A DNA stretch of 50,781 bases from Neoroseomonas soli (GCF_018129065.1 NZ_JAAEDM010000025.1:1-50781), one strand, 5' to 3'. Positions 42,078 to 50,781 are shown, numbered from the stretch's first letter. Program-made: numbers and translations. Notes: generated by a model not told the origin, from the letters alone.

Positions 42078-42845
42078 ATGACCATCCGCATCGGCATCGC
42101 CGGCATCACCGGCCGCATGGGCCGCCTGCTCGCCGAGGAAGTGCCCGCCGCCGGCGCGGCCCTCGCGGGCGGCACGCTGCGTTCCGGCGCCGCGCCGGCC
42201 GGCGCCGCCGTCCTGCCGGATTTCGGCGCGCTCTGCGGCGCGTCGGATGTCGTGATCGACTTCACCCACGCCCATGTCGCCCGCACCCATGTGCAGGCCG
42301 CGGCGGACAGCGGCACGCCGCTGATCCTAGGCACCTCCGGCCTCTCGGCGGATGACGAGGCCGCGGTGGCCGAGGCCGCGAAGCGCATTCCCATCGTCTA
42401 TGCGGCCAATTTCGCGCCGGGCGTGAACCTCTTCCTTGCCATCGCCGAACGCATGGCCGCCGCCCTGCCGCCCGCGCAGTACGACGCCGAGATCGTCGAG
42501 ATGCACCACCGGCAGAAGGTGGACGCGCCCTCGGGCACCGCCGTCGCCCTCGGGCGCGCCGTGGCCGCCGGGCGCGGCACCACGCTGGAAGCGGCCGGCA
42601 AGGAAAGCGGACGCGACGGGCACACCGGCGCACGCGGCACCGGCACCATCGGCTTCGCGGCGCTGCGCGGCGGGCAGGTGGTGGGCGAGCACACGCTGAT
42701 CTTCGCGGCGGCTTCCGAACACATCAGCCTGACGCACCGGTCCTTCGACCGGCGGGTCTATGCCACCGGCGCGGTGCGGGCGGCGGTCTGGGCGAAGGGG
42801 AAGGCGGCGGGGCTCTATTCGATGAAAGACGTGCTGGGGATGTGA
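42078..42845 (+). CDS. dapB: 4-hydroxy-tetrahydrodipicolinate reductase
   Basis: Lysine/diaminopimelate pathway: reduces hydroxy-tetrahydrodipicolinate. 255 aa. NAD(P) motif IGIAGITGRMGR at the N-terminus, FTHAHVARTHV, LGTSG, then the catalytic His-Lys block EMHHRQKVDAPSGTA, and RGTGTIGFAALRGG. Start ATG at 42078 fits the family; the preceding GGGGGAA is the ribosome binding site. A paired-hairpin repeat follows immediately. Confidence 0.96.
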   Translation: MTIRIGIAGITGRMGRLLAEEVPAAGAALAGGTLRSGAAPAGAAVLPDFGALCGASDVVIDFTHAHVARTHVQAAADSGTPLILGTSGLSADDEAAVAEAAKRIPIVYAANFAPGVNLFLAIAERMAAALPPAQYDAEIVEMHHRQKVDAPSGTAVALGRAVAAGRGTTLEAAGKESGRDGHTGARGTGTIGFAALRGGQVVGEHTLIFAAASEHISLTHRSFDRRVYATGAVRAAVWAKGKAAGLYSMKDVLGM

Positions 42846-42849
42846 GGCA

Positions 42850-42903
42850 CCGGAGGGGCGCCGCCCCTCCGGACCACCCCGCCGAGGGCCGAAAGGCCCT
42901 CGG
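42850..42903. repeat. Paired-hairpin intergenic repeat (copy 3)
   Basis: First hairpin CCGGAGGGGC/GCCCCTCCGG with loop GCC (42850-42872); second CCGAGGGCC, loop GAAA, GGCCCTCGG (42882-42903). Clear covariation with copy 1. Confidence 0.7.
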
Positions 42904-42965
42904 AACCCGGGACCGGGTCATTGGAGGCTGCAGCCCTGGGGGCCTCGACTGTCCGGCGCACGAGG

Positions 42966-42995
42966 TTGCTGGCGGGAAAGTTTTCCTGATACACT
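42966..42995 (+). promoter_or_regulatory. Putative sigma-70-type promoter upstream of metK
   Basis: TTGCTG (42966-42971), 18-nt spacer and TACACT (42990-42995). The spacer contains the palindrome GGAAAGTTTTCC, possibly an operator. It lies in an AT-richer island and would give a long metK leader of about 250 nt. Confidence 0.35.
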
Positions 42996-43080
42996 TTCGG
43001 GTCGCAGCAATCCTGCGCCCGGGCCTCGCCCGAAGCGATAAATGCCTAAAATCGTAAAGTGCTAAAGCAGGTTCCGGTTT

Positions 43081-43132
43081 CCAAAGGCCTTTCGGCCTTT
43101 GGCTGGGGTCCAGGGGGCAGCTCCCCCTTGGC
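43081..43132. repeat. Paired-hairpin intergenic repeat, inverted (copy 4)
   Basis: CCAAAGGCC, loop TTTC, GGCCTTTGG (43081-43102) followed by AGGGGG/CTCCCCCT (43112-43128), the reverse orientation of copies 1-3. It lies in the metK leader. Confidence 0.65.
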
Positions 43133-43255
43133 CGGGGCCATGCCTTGACCCCGCCACACCCCCTTGCGATACGCCCCCAATCCCGGATTCCCCGGGGCCC
43201 AGCCTGCCGGGGCTTCCCGCCGGCATCTTCCCGCGACAAGAGGCCGAACCAAGCC

Positions 43256-44443
43256 ATGCGCGATACCGGCGAGTATCTCTTCACGTCCGAATCGGTTTCC
43301 GAGGGCCACCCGGACAAGGTGGCGGATCGGATCTCCGACACCGTCCTGGACGCCTTCCTGACGGCGGATCCCTATTCGCGCGTGGCCTGCGAGACGCTGG
43401 TGACGACCAACCGTGTCGTGCTCGCCGGCGAGGTCCGCGGCCCCGGTGCCGTGACGGCCGAGTACCTGATGCATCTCGCCCGCATGGCGATCCATGACAT
43501 CGGCTACGAGCAGGAAGGCTTCCACTGGCAGAATGCCGAGATCGCCTGCCACCTGCATGCCCAGTCCGCGCACATCGCGCAGGGCGTGGACGCCGCCGGC
43601 AACAAGGACGAAGGCGCCGGCGACCAGGGCATCATGTTCGGCTACGCCTGCACCGAGACGCCGGACCTCATGCCCGCGCCGCTCTACTATGCTCACCTGA
43701 TCCTGCGCCGCATCAGCGAGATGCGCCGCAACAAGGACAAGGCGGTGGCGGGCCTGCTGCCCGACGCCAAGTCCCAGGTCACGCTGCGCTACGTCGACGG
43801 CAAGCCGGTCGGCGCAACCTCCGTCGTCGTCTCGACCCAGCATGTGGACGGCATGGAGCAGGCCGAGATCAAGCGCCTGCTGCGCCCGATCGTCGAGAGC
43901 AGCCTGCCCAAGGGCTGGATGTGCCCGGACAACGAGTTCTACGTGAACCCGACTGGCCAGTTCGTCATTGGCGGCCCGGACGGCGACTGCGGACTGACCG
44001 GGCGCAAGATCATCGTGGACACCTATGGTGGCGCGGCACCGCATGGCGGCGGCGCGTTCTCCGGCAAGGATCCGACGAAGGTGGACCGCTCGGCCGCCTA
44101 TGCCGCGCGCTACGTGGCCAAGAACGTCGTCGCCGCTGGCCTCGCTGCCAAGTGCACCATCCAGGTTTCCTACGCGATCGGCGTGTCCAAGCCGCTGTCC
44201 GTGTATTTCGACCTGCATGGCACAGGGCGTGACATCGACGAGGTGAAGCTCGCCAAGGTCGTGGACGGCCTGGTGAACCTTTCCCCGCGCGGCATCCGGG
44301 AGCACCTGCACCTGAACCGCCCGATCTACGTCCCGACCGCCGCCTACGGCCATTTCGGCCGCACGCCGGAGGAGGAGAAGGGCACCTTCACCTGGGAGAA
44401 GACCGACCTGGTGGACGAGCTGAAGCGCGCCTTCGGCCGGTGA
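43256..44443 (+). CDS. metK: S-adenosylmethionine synthetase
   Basis: Makes SAM from methionine and ATP. 395 aa. N-terminal [20 protein letters not shown] (the GHPDK phosphate-binding motif), [16 protein letters not shown], the active-site [20 protein letters not shown] and [10 protein letters not shown] match the family from end to end. Its stop overlaps the trmB start region (GTGATG), so trmB is coupled. The 410-nt upstream gap holds two hairpin repeats and a possible promoter, but no recognisable SAM riboswitch. Confidence 0.97.
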   Translation: MRDTGEYLFTSESVSEGHPDKVADRISDTVLDAFLTADPYSRVACETLVTTNRVVLAGEVRGPGAVTAEYLMHLARMAIHDIGYEQEGFHWQNAEIACHLHAQSAHIAQGVDAAGNKDEGAGDQGIMFGYACTETPDLMPAPLYYAHLILRRISEMRRNKDKAVAGLLPDAKSQVTLRYVDGKPVGATSVVVSTQHVDGMEQAEIKRLLRPIVESSLPKGWMCPDNEFYVNPTGQFVIGGPDGDCGLTGRKIIVDTYGGAAPHGGGAFSGKDPTKVDRSAAYAARYVAKNVVAAGLAAKCTIQVSYAIGVSKPLSVYFDLHGTGRDIDEVKLAKVVDGLVNLSPRGIREHLHLNRPIYVPTAAYGHFGRTPEEEKGTFTWEKTDLVDELKRAFGR

Positions 44444-45231
44444 TGGACAGCGGCGCCGGAAAGACGGGCGGCGGGAACGCGCCGCCGGCGGCAGAGGGCG
44501 CGGAGATGCCGCATCGCGCGCCGTCGCTGACGCCGGAAGGCATCCCCGACCGTCTCTATGGCCGGCGCCGCGGTCACCCGCTGCGGCCGCGGCAGGAAAG
44601 GCTGATCGAGCTTTCCCTGCCGCGCTTCCGTCTGACCGCGGCCGAGGCCGCGCATCCGCGCGCGATCTTCCCCGACGCGGCCGACCTCTGGCTCGAGGTC
44701 GGCTTCGGCGGCGGCGAGCACGCCCTCGCCCTGCGCGAGGCGCACCCCGAGGTGGCGCTGATCGCCTCGGAAGTCTTCGAGAACGGCCTCTGCTCCCTGC
44801 TCACCCGCCTGGTGCCGGAGGAGGAGGAAGCCACCGCCCCCGTGCCGGACCGCCTGCGCCTCTGGCCCGAGGATGCGCGGCACCTGGTGGCGCTTCTGCC
44901 CGATGCGGTGCTCGGCCGGCTCTACCTGATGTTCCCCGATCCCTGGCCGAAGGCGCGGCACGCCAAGCGGCGCTTCGTGCACCCGGCCATGCTGCCGCTG
45001 GTCGCGCGCGTGCTGCGCGCGGGCGCCGAATGGCGCATCGCCAGCGACGACCCGACCTATCAGGCCTGGGTCGAGGAAAGTTTCGCGGACCAGCCGTTCT
45101 TCGCGCGGGAAAGCCTCGTGACCGGCGAACGCCCGGCGGGCTGGTTCGCGACGCGCTACGAGGCCAAGGCGATCCGGGAAGGTCGCATCCCGCACTACTG
45201 GACCTTCCGCCGCACCGACGCGCCGGCCTAG
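44443..45231 (+). CDS. trmB: tRNA (guanine-N7)-methyltransferase
   Basis: 262 aa SAM-dependent methyltransferase making m7G46 in tRNA. After a short disordered N-tail the family core appears: RLYGRRRGHPLRPRQ, LEVGFGGGEHALAL (SAM site), and YLMFPDPWPKARHAKRRF with the catalytic Asp/Pro-Trp region. The ATG at 44443 is preferred; the GTG at 44440 overlaps metK further. The stop TAG (45229-45231) is provided by the first nucleotides of a TAGAGC repeat element, so the C-terminus may have been altered by it. Confidence 0.93.
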   Translation: MDSGAGKTGGGNAPPAAEGAEMPHRAPSLTPEGIPDRLYGRRRGHPLRPRQERLIELSLPRFRLTAAEAAHPRAIFPDAADLWLEVGFGGGEHALALREAHPEVALIASEVFENGLCSLLTRLVPEEEEATAPVPDRLRLWPEDARHLVALLPDAVLGRLYLMFPDPWPKARHAKRRFVHPAMLPLVARVLRAGAEWRIASDDPTYQAWVEESFADQPFFARESLVTGERPAGWFATRYEAKAIREGRIPHYWTFRRTDAPA

Positions 45232-45324
45232 AGCTGATCGCATACGGCTGGGATCAGCCGTATGCGCGAAGATGCTCGCTCGGACACGGCGAGAGCGGCT
45301 TCCACCGGTATGGAAACCGCTTTC
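45229..45324. repeat. TAGAGC two-hairpin element, diverged copy C
   Basis: Starts TAGAGCTGATC; hairpin 1 CGCATACGGCTG/CAGCCGTATGCG, linker CGAAGATGCTCGC, then GAGCGG, a second hairpin core CCACCGGTATGG and AACCGCTTTC at the end. The stem of hairpin 1 has a completely different sequence from copies A and B but the same layout and linker. It overlaps the trmB stop codon. Confidence 0.7.
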
Positions 45325-45353
45325 GCCTGCCGCGCGACGCGGGAGGGAACGGC

Positions 45354-46112
45354 ATGGAGATGACAGGCAACGCCGCGCTGGTGACCGGCGCGGGATCGGG
45401 CCTCGGCGCAGCGACGGCCGAGGCGCTCGCCGCCGCCGGCATGCGCGTCGTGGCGATGGACCTCAATGCCGAGGGCCTCGCCGCGCTCGCCGCCCGATGC
45501 GGCGCGACGCCCGTCGCCGGCGACGTCGCCAGCGAGGCCGATGTCGCCAGCGCCCTGGAAGCCGCCGCCGGCCTCGGGCCGCTGCGGCTTGCGGTGAACT
45601 GCGCCGGGATTGCGCCGGCCGGGCGCGTGGTGGGACGCGGCGGCCCGCATGACCTGGCGCTGTTCGAGAAGACGCTGCGGGTGAACCTGCTCGGCACCTT
45701 CAATGTGCTGCGGCTCGCCGCGCAACGCATGCAGGCGCTGCCGGTCACCGCGCCGGATGGGGAGCGCGGCGTGATCGTCAACACCGCCTCCATCGCCGCG
45801 GAGGACGGGCAGGTCGGGCAATGCGCCTATGCCGCGTCCAAGGCAGGCGTTGTCGGGCTGACGCTGCCAGCGGCGCGCGAACTGGCCAAGACCGGCATCC
45901 GCGTCGTCACCATCGCGCCCGGCCTGTTCGAGACACCGATGCTCGCCGGCCTGCCGGAGGCCGCGCAGGCTGCCATCCGCGCCCTGCCGCCCTTCCCGGC
46001 ACGGCTGGGGCGGCCGGAGGAATTCGCGCGGCTGGTGATGGCGATCTGCACCAATCCGCTGCTGAACGGGACCACGCTGAGGTTGGATTCGGCACTGCGG
46101 CTGCCACCCTGA
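45354..46112 (+). CDS. Short-chain dehydrogenase (3-hydroxyacyl-CoA dehydrogenase type 2-like)
   Basis: 252 aa. SDR motifs VTGAGSGLGAATA, VNCAGIAPAGR, NTASIAA (catalytic Ser) and YAASK with TIAPGLFETPML. The HSD10-type pattern (GTFNVLRLAA, GVIVNTASIAAEDGQVGQ) suggests 3-hydroxyacyl-CoA dehydrogenase or related fatty-acid oxidation activity. GGGAGG lies before the ATG at 45354. It follows element copy C and ends before a paired-hairpin repeat. Confidence 0.9.
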   Translation: MEMTGNAALVTGAGSGLGAATAEALAAAGMRVVAMDLNAEGLAALAARCGATPVAGDVASEADVASALEAAAGLGPLRLAVNCAGIAPAGRVVGRGGPHDLALFEKTLRVNLLGTFNVLRLAAQRMQALPVTAPDGERGVIVNTASIAAEDGQVGQCAYAASKAGVVGLTLPAARELAKTGIRVVTIAPGLFETPMLAGLPEAAQAAIRALPPFPARLGRPEEFARLVMAICTNPLLNGTTLRLDSALRLPP

Positions 46113-46129
46113 AACGGGCGGGAGGGCTC

Positions 46130-46169
46130 TGCCCCCGGATCCACCCGCCAAGGGCCGGAAGGCCCTTGG
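46130..46169. repeat. Paired-hairpin intergenic repeat (copy 5)
   Basis: First part GGAGGGCTCTGCCCCCG (imperfect hairpin), second CCAAGGGCC, loop GGAA, GGCCCTTGG (46148-46169). Same CCAAGGGCC stem as copy 1. Confidence 0.65.
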
Positions 46170-46251
46170 GATTTGAGGCAACGCAACGCGGGGGCGCGTG
46201 CTGCGACGCAACATGATATGTCACGCGCATCATGATGCAGGAGAGAAGATG

Positions 46252-46467
46252 ATGGCCGAACGGAAACTCTGGTTTGTGTGGGGTGGGGTCTTCACGGATT
46301 CCGCCTGGCAGGAACTCGAGCCCGGCTCGGAGGAATGCTTCGGCCCCTTCCACGATGCCGAGACGGCCGAGCGCGTCTGGCGCGACGAGATGCGTCGCCG
46401 CGTGGATACAGCGCAGCACCGGCTCTTCGTGATCGAAGTGCCGCGGCCCGGCGGCGCCGCGGCCTGA
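46252..46467 (+). CDS. DUF4170 family protein
   Basis: 71 aa, MAERKLWFVWGGVFTD then CFGPFHDAETAERVWRDEMR and HRLFVIEV. A small domain of unknown function (DUF4170) common in alphaproteobacteria. The ATG at 46252 is preferred (AGGAGA 7 nt upstream); an ATG at 46249 is adjacent. It ends before a bidirectional hairpin terminator and converges on rpsO. Confidence 0.82.
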   Translation: MAERKLWFVWGGVFTDSAWQELEPGSEECFGPFHDAETAERVWRDEMRRRVDTAQHRLFVIEVPRPGGAAA

Positions 46468-46475
46468 ACGGCAGA

Positions 46476-46497
46476 ACGGCCGGCAAATGCCGGCCGT
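46476..46497. terminator. Bidirectional hairpin terminator
   Basis: Perfect 10-bp stem ACGGCCGGCA/TGCCGGCCGT with an AA loop between the convergent DUF4170 and rpsO genes. No long T-run on either side. Confidence 0.55.
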
Positions 46498-46527
46498 CCA
46501 GATGTCACGCTCGGCTCTGCGCCCGGG

Positions 46528-46797
46528 TCAGCGGCGCAGGTTGAGCCGCCCGATCAGCGTCGTGTAGCGCGTCTGGCTCTTGCGCTTCAGGTAGTCGAGC
46601 AGGCCACGGCGCTGGCCGACCAGCACGAGAAGGCCACGGCGCGAATGGAAGTCCTTCGCGTGGGTCTTGAGGTGCTCGGTGAGGTTGGAGATGCGCTCGG
46701 AGAGGATCGCGACCTGCACTTCCGGGCTGCCGGTGTCACCCGGCTTGGTCGCATAGTCCAGGATGAGCGCCTGGCGGCGCTCCGCAGTGATCGACAT
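46528..46797 (-). CDS. rpsO: 30S ribosomal protein S15
   Basis: 89 aa, the exact S15 length. [20 protein letters not shown], then [30 protein letters not shown] and [20 protein letters not shown]. Binds 16S rRNA helices 20-22 and starts platform assembly. ATG at 46797 is the family start although the frame is open further upstream. It follows truB closely on the same strand. Confidence 0.98.
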   Translation of the reverse strand: MSITAERRQALILDYATKPGDTGSPEVQVAILSERISNLTEHLKTHAKDFHSRRGLLVLVGQRRGLLDYLKRKSQTRYTTLIGRLNLRR

Positions 46798-46844
46798 CGG
46801 GTTCGTCCTTTGTGTTGGCCGGGCGCGGACGCCTTCGGCGGGCT

Positions 46845-47792
46845 TCAGTTGCCGCCCTGGCCCAGCCACCGCTCCGGCTTCAGCAAGCCGTCCTCGAAGC
46901 GGGCAAGACCCATCAGGCGCCCCCCCGCCATCGCCCTGGCCAGGCCCCCATCGGGGTTGGCCTCGCGCGGAACCCGGCCCATCAATTCGACCAGCGGAAT
47001 GGGCTGGCCGAAGGACATGCGGGTGGCCTCGGCCTCGGTGAGGGCCAGCGCCGGGATGTCGGCCAGCGCGGTCGTCACCGGAAGCAGAAGGTCCGGGGAA
47101 GGGGGCGGGGTATCGCCGGAAACGGCGATCCTGTCCAGCGCAACCGCATCCTTCTCGAGGAAGGGTCCGACCCGCATGCGGCGCAGGGCTGCGATATGCC
47201 CTAGCGTGCCGCAGGCCTTGGCGACGTCCCGCGCCAGGGAGCGCATGTAGACGCCCTTGCCGGATTCGACGAAGAACACGGCGGTGTCGGCATCCGGCCG
47301 CTCGATCAGTTCGAAGCGGTCCACGCGCGCCGGGCGGGCGGCGAGTTCCACGGCCTCGCCGGCCCGCGCCAGGTCATAGGCGCGTTCGCCGGCCACCTTG
47401 ATGGCGGAGAAGATCGGCGGGACCTGCATGATGTCGCCGGTGAAGGCGGGCAGGGCGGCACGGATCTGCTCGTCGGTCGGGCGGACATCGCTGGTGCCGG
47501 TGACGTTGCCGTCGGCGTCGTCGGAATCCCGCGCCTCGCCCAGCCGAAGCGTGAAGCGATACTGCTTCGTCCCGTCCATCACGTAGGGAACGGTCTTGGT
47601 CGCCGCCCCGAAGGCGATCGGCAATACGCCCGTCGCCAACGGATCCAGCGTGCCGCCATGGCCGCATTTCTGCGCCTGGAAGGCGCGCTTGCAGATGGTG
47701 ACGACATCGGTCGAGCCGATGCCGGTCGGCTTGTCGATGATCAGCCAGCCGTCGATCGGCCGGCCCTTGGGCTTGCGGTGGCGCTGCGCCAT
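46845..47792 (-). CDS. truB: tRNA pseudouridine(55) synthase TruB
   Basis: 315 aa. [36 protein letters not shown] (catalytic Asp in GTLDPLATG), [36 protein letters not shown] and [10 protein letters not shown]. Forms pseudouridine 55 in the T-loop. Part of the infB-rbfA-YciA-truB-rpsO minus-strand cluster; the thioesterase gene lies only 9 nt upstream. Confidence 0.97.
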   Translation of the reverse strand: MAQRHRKPKGRPIDGWLIIDKPTGIGSTDVVTICKRAFQAQKCGHGGTLDPLATGVLPIAFGAATKTVPYVMDGTKQYRFTLRLGEARDSDDADGNVTGTSDVRPTDEQIRAALPAFTGDIMQVPPIFSAIKVAGERAYDLARAGEAVELAARPARVDRFELIERPDADTAVFFVESGKGVYMRSLARDVAKACGTLGHIAALRRMRVGPFLEKDAVALDRIAVSGDTPPPSPDLLLPVTTALADIPALALTEAEATRMSFGQPIPLVELMGRVPREANPDGGLARAMAGGRLMGLARFEDGLLKPERWLGQGGN

Positions 47793-47801
47793 GTTTGGGA
47801 A

Positions 47802-48191
47802 TCAGTCGCTTTCGGGGGGCACGGGGCGTGGGCGGGATTCGTCGTCCAGCGCCACGAAGGTGAAAGTCGCCTCGGTCACGCGGGCGTCGTCCTCGGCCGT
47901 GCGGTCGCGGCGCCAGGCCTCGACATGCACGCGGATGGAACTGCGGCCCACGCCGAGCAGGCGGCCATAGAGGCTGACCTCGTCGCCGACGCGCACGGGC
48001 AGGTGGAAGGTCATCGCCTCCACCGCGACGGTCGCGACGCGGCCGCGCGCGCGCCGCAGCGCGACGGAGGCGCCCGCCTGGTCCATGTGCGCCATCAGCC
48101 AGCCGCCGAAGATATCCCCGGCGGGATTGGCATCGGCCGGCATGGCGATGACACGGACCTGCGGCGCCTCTCCGGGCGGGGAGGCGGTCAT
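47802..48191 (-). CDS. Acyl-CoA thioesterase (YciA-type hotdog fold)
   Basis: 129 aa hotdog domain. IAMPADANPAGDIFGGWLM and AHMDQAGASVAL (the catalytic Asp in the helix) followed by VAVEAMTFHLPVRVGDEVSL are typical of acyl-CoA thioester hydrolases of the YciA/ACOT type. The start ATG overlaps the rbfA stop (ATGA) and the gene is inserted between rbfA and truB, an unusual partner for the translation cluster. Confidence 0.88.
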   Translation of the reverse strand: MTASPPGEAPQVRVIAMPADANPAGDIFGGWLMAHMDQAGASVALRRARGRVATVAVEAMTFHLPVRVGDEVSLYGRLLGVGRSSIRVHVEAWRRDRTAEDDARVTEATFTFVALDDESRPRPVPPESD

Positions 48192-48601
48192 TCCTCCTCC
48201 TTCCGTGTCGCCAGGTCGCGCTGCACCTCGGGGCGGTGCATCACCTCGTTGATGTGCATGGCATAGCCGAGCGCGGTGTCGGGCTGGAAATGCAGGTCGG
48301 GGGCGAATTTCAGCCGGACGGAACGCGCCACCTCCCGCCGCAGGAAGGGCGAGACGCGCTTCAGCGCCGCGAGTTGCCCATCCGTCAGGTCCTTCCCCAG
48401 CGCCGAGACAAAGGCTGTCACGTGCTTGAGGTCGGGCGAGGCGCGGACTTCCGTGACGGTCACGTGCAGCCCATGCAGATCGGGGTCGCGGAATTCCTCC
48501 CGCGCGAAGACGGCGCAAAGCGCGTGGCGCACTTCCTCGGCGACGCGGAGCTGTCGCTGGGAAGGGCCTTCGCCATGGCCACGGCCGTGTTGCTTGCTCA
48601 T
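48188..48601 (-). CDS. rbfA: Ribosome-binding factor A
   Basis: 137 aa, KH-type domain protein for 16S rRNA maturation. QRQLRVAEEVRHALCAVFAR near the N-terminus, VTVTEVRASPDLKHVTAFV, and the C-terminal LRREVARSVRLKFAPDLHF with PDTALGYAMHINEVM. Starts at ATG 48601 and overlaps the thioesterase by 4 nt. A GC-rich repeat separates it from infB. Confidence 0.94.
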   Translation of the reverse strand: MSKQHGRGHGEGPSQRQLRVAEEVRHALCAVFAREEFRDPDLHGLHVTVTEVRASPDLKHVTAFVSALGKDLTDGQLAALKRVSPFLRREVARSVRLKFAPDLHFQPDTALGYAMHINEVMHRPEVQRDLATRKEEE

Positions 48602-48654
48602 TCGGAACCTATCCGCCCTAACCGGGCGCAACCTGCGGCGCGGCCCTGCCGCGC

Positions 48655-48768
48655 CGGGAGCGCAAAGCGCGACCGCGCCCAGACCGCCCTTCGTCGCCGA
48701 TGCGACAGCGCAGGGCGCGTAAGCCAGGCGCGCGGATGCGCGCGCCCGGCGCCCGAGGGCACACAAAA
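48655..48768. repeat. GC-rich intergenic repeat, copy between rbfA and infB
   Basis: Similar to 38643-38750, sharing GGGAGCGCAAAGCGCGACCG at one end and GCGGATGCG, CGCGCCCGGCGCC, GAGGGCACA at the other, with a diverged middle. No coding potential evident. Confidence 0.6.
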
Positions 48769-48779
48769 ATCAGGTGGAA

Positions 48780-48795
48780 GCCGCCGTCAGGCGGC
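48780..48795 (-). terminator. Hairpin at the infB stop codon
   Basis: GCCGCC/GGCGGC with a four-base loop containing the infB stop codon, followed on the minus strand by TTCCACCTGATTTTTG, a T-run at some distance. Possible weak terminator or attenuator before rbfA. Confidence 0.35.
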
Positions 48796-50781
48796 GGCCA
48801 CCGTCTCGACCTCATAGCACTCGATCTGGTCGCCGACGCGGATGTCGTCGTAGTTCGCGAAGGACATGCCGCATTCGAGGCCGTTGCCCACCTCGCGCAC
48901 GTCGTCCTTGAAGCGCTTCAGCGTCGAGAGATCGCCCTGGTGGATGACGACGCCGTCGCGCAGCAGGCGCACGCCCGCGCCACGCTTCACCACGCCTTCC
49001 GTCACGCGGCAGCCTGCCACCTTGCCGATCTTCTTGACCTCGAAGACCTGCAGGATCTGCGCGTAGCCGAGGAACTTCTCGCGCTGCACAGGGGCAAGCT
49101 TGCCCTTGTAGAGCTTCTCGATGTCGTCCGCGACTTCGTAGATGATCGAGTAGTAGCGGATATCGACGCCTTCCTTGGCCGCCAGGTCGCGCGCCTGCGA
49201 CGTCGCGCGGACGTTGAAGGCGACGATCACGGCATCCGACGCCTTCGCGAGCTGGATGTCGGATTCGGTGATCTGGCCCACCGCGGAGTGCAGCACGCGG
49301 ACCTTCACCTCGTCGTTGCCGAGCTTGCCGAGCGTCACGCCGATCGCCTCGGCGGAACCCTGCACGTCGGCCTTCACGACGACGGCGACTTCCTTCTGCT
49401 CGCCCGCCTGGATGCGCGCCAGCATGTCGGTCAGGTTGCCGCGGCCCGCACCGGCGGCAGCCGCCGCCTTGTCGCGGGCCCGGCGCTGGCGGAACTCGCT
49501 GACCTCGCGCGCGCGGGCCTCGTTCTCGACCGCGATGAAGTTGTCGCCGGCCGAGGGCACGCCCGAAAGACCCAGGATCTCCACCGGCAGCGACGGCGGC
49601 GCGTCCTTCAACTGGCGGCCCTTGTCGTCGAGCATCGCACGCACGCGGCCCCATTCGGCGCCGGCCACCACGATGTCGCCCTGCTTCAGCGTGCCCTTCT
49701 GGACCAGCACCGTCGCCACGGGGCCGCGGCCGCGATCGAGCTTCGATTCGATCACGGTGCCTTCCGCCGCGCGGTTCGGGTTGGCCTTCAGGTCCAGCAC
49801 CTCGGCCTGCAGCGAGATCGCCTCGAGCAGCTTGTCGAGGTTGATGCGCTGCGTCGCCGAGACCTCGATCTCCTGCGTGTCGCCGCCGAGGGATTCCACC
49901 ACGATCTCGTGCTGCAGCAGTTCCTGCTTCACGCGCTCGGGCTTCACGCCGGGCTTGTCGATCTTGTTGACCGCGACGATCAGCGGCACGCCCGCCGCCT
50001 TGGCGTGGCGGATCGCCTCGACCGTCTGCGGCATGACGCCGTCATCGGCCGCGACGACCAGCACGACCATGTCCGTCACGCCCGCGCCGCGGGCGCGCAT
50101 GGCGGTGAAGGCCTCGTGGCCCGGCGTGTCGATGAAGGTCACCTTGGACCCGTCGGGCACGGTGATCTGGTAGGCGCCGATATGCTGCGTGATGCCGCCG
50201 GCCTCGTGCGCGACCACGTCGGTCTTGCGCAGCGCATCGAGCAGCGAGGTCTTGCCGTGGTCGACATGGCCCATGATCGTGACGACGGGCGGGCGCGCCG
50301 CCAGGTCGGTGTCGGTATCCTCCGCACCTTCCAGGCCGATCTCGACGTCGGACTCGCTCACGCGCTTCACGCGGTGGCCGAATTCCTGCACCACGAGTTC
50401 CGCGGTGTCGGCGTCGATGGACTGGGTCAGCGTCGCCATGACGCCCATGCGGAACAGCGCCTTCACCACCTCGCCGCCACGGGCGGCCATGCGGTTCGCG
50501 AGTTCCTGCACGGTGATGGCTTCCGGCACCACCACGTCGCGCACCACGCGCTCGGCACCCGAGCGCAGGCGCTGCAGTTCCTGCTGCCGCCGCTCGCGGT
50601 CACGGGCGCGGCGCAGCGAGGCGATGGAACGGCTGCGCTCGTCCTCGCCCTCGATGGCGGCCTGCACGTCGATGCGGCCTTCGCGGCGGCGGTCGGTGCT
50701 GGGCGCGGCCTTCTTGACCGGCACCGGCATGGGCCGGCGGCCGGGGGCGCCCGGCGGGCCGCCGGGGCGGCGCACCGCGGG
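48787..50781 (-). CDS. infB: Translation initiation factor IF-2 (partial, N-terminus off the right edge)
   Basis: GTPase placing initiator tRNA on the 30S subunit. The window contains about 660 codons: a basic Pro/Arg-rich N-terminal region, the IF2_N domain ([20 protein letters not shown]), the G domain with [25 protein letters not shown] and NKIDKPG, then the domains II-IV with the final [20 protein letters not shown]. The gene continues beyond 50781, so the true start is not seen. Leads the minus-strand cluster with rbfA, YciA-type thioesterase, truB and rpsO. Confidence 0.97.
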   Translation of the reverse strand, partial: PAVRRPGGPPGAPGRRPMPVPVKKAAPSTDRRREGRIDVQAAIEGEDERSRSIASLRRARDRERRQQELQRLRSGAERVVRDVVVPEAITVQELANRMAARGGEVVKALFRMGVMATLTQSIDADTAELVVQEFGHRVKRVSESDVEIGLEGAEDTDTDLAARPPVVTIMGHVDHGKTSLLDALRKTDVVAHEAGGITQHIGAYQITVPDGSKVTFIDTPGHEAFTAMRARGAGVTDMVVLVVAADDGVMPQTVEAIRHAKAAGVPLIVAVNKIDKPGVKPERVKQELLQHEIVVESLGGDTQEIEVSATQRINLDKLLEAISLQAEVLDLKANPNRAAEGTVIESKLDRGRGPVATVLVQKGTLKQGDIVVAGAEWGRVRAMLDDKGRQLKDAPPSLPVEILGLSGVPSAGDNFIAVENEARAREVSEFRQRRARDKAAAAAGAGRGNLTDMLARIQAGEQKEVAVVVKADVQGSAEAIGVTLGKLGNDEVKVRVLHSAVGQITESDIQLAKASDAVIVAFNVRATSQARDLAAKEGVDIRYYSIIYEVADDIEKLYKGKLAPVQREKFLGYAQILQVFEVKKIGKVAGCRVTEGVVKRGAGVRLLRDGVVIHQGDLSTLKRFKDDVREVGNGLECGMSFANYDDIRVGDQIECYEVETVAAA

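Noticed and set aside
42946..43090. SAM-II riboswitch in front of metK
   Set aside because: GATAAATG followed by CTAAA resembles the 3' part of the class, but the 5' partner strand and the CTGATTTAA loop are missing and the pairing is nested, not a pseudoknot.

Overview
The window is a high-GC stretch of an alphaproteobacterial chromosome. Gene order and protein sequence point to the Acetobacteraceae (Roseomonas and relatives). Support comes from cmk-aroA next to a TIGR02300 (FYDLN) protein, tsaE-amgK-murU-addB, dnaK-dnaJ, metK-trmB, and rpsO/truB/rbfA/infB. Several orphan TctC/Bug-type periplasmic binding proteins, a hallmark of this family, are also present. This assignment is inference from gene content; no 16S or other typing locus is present.

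Layout. 1-10.35 kb is mostly housekeeping: cmk (partial), aroA, a FYDLN protein, two small unknowns, a Tat-exported superoxide dismutase, an FAD ferredoxin/thioredoxin-reductase-like enzyme, then tsaE-amgK-murU and addB. From about 10.35 to 31.4 kb lies an accessory region whose edges carry serine-recombinase remnants. It holds (a) IS256, IS21 and IS5 debris around a visibly AT-richer two-gene module (a polytopic membrane protein and a GT2-GtrA fusion), bounded by a 35-bp direct repeat; (b) a decayed exopolysaccharide locus (a Wzz/GT2 fusion, a small membrane protein, an O-antigen ligase/polymerase, a polytopic membrane protein, two GT4 glycosyltransferases, a truncated GT2 and a broken beta-propeller gene); and (c) a catabolic cluster with two Bug receptors, a TPP-dependent enzyme, a zinc dehydrogenase, an SDR, a TIM-barrel isomerase, a SnoaL-like protein and an IclR regulator. 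31.4-36.3 kb holds a third Bug receptor divergent from an amidohydrolase, a putative papain-like cysteine hydrolase, a Tat-exported amine oxidase and a cupin. 36.5-50.8 kb returns to housekeeping: dnaK, dnaJ, a TIR-TolB_N-TPR protein, dapB, metK, trmB, an SDR, a DUF4170 protein, rpsO, truB, a YciA thioesterase, rbfA and infB (partial).

Most notable signals. A near-identical 20-bp palindrome lies at similar distances upstream of both Bug-receptor genes of the catabolic cluster, suggesting one IclR regulon. A roughly 100-bp two-hairpin element bounded by TAGAGC/GCTCTA occurs three times: inside a transposase fragment, inside a secreted-protein gene and across the trmB stop codon. A second family of paired hairpins with a GAAA-type loop sits in many intergenic gaps, and a third GC-rich repeat lies upstream of dnaJ and between rbfA and infB. 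addB is followed by a hairpin and mobile debris instead of the addA expected there. A TIR domain with the WxxxE glutamate is fused to a TolB_N-like domain and TPRs. No complete insertion sequence, rRNA, intact tRNA or CRISPR array was seen.
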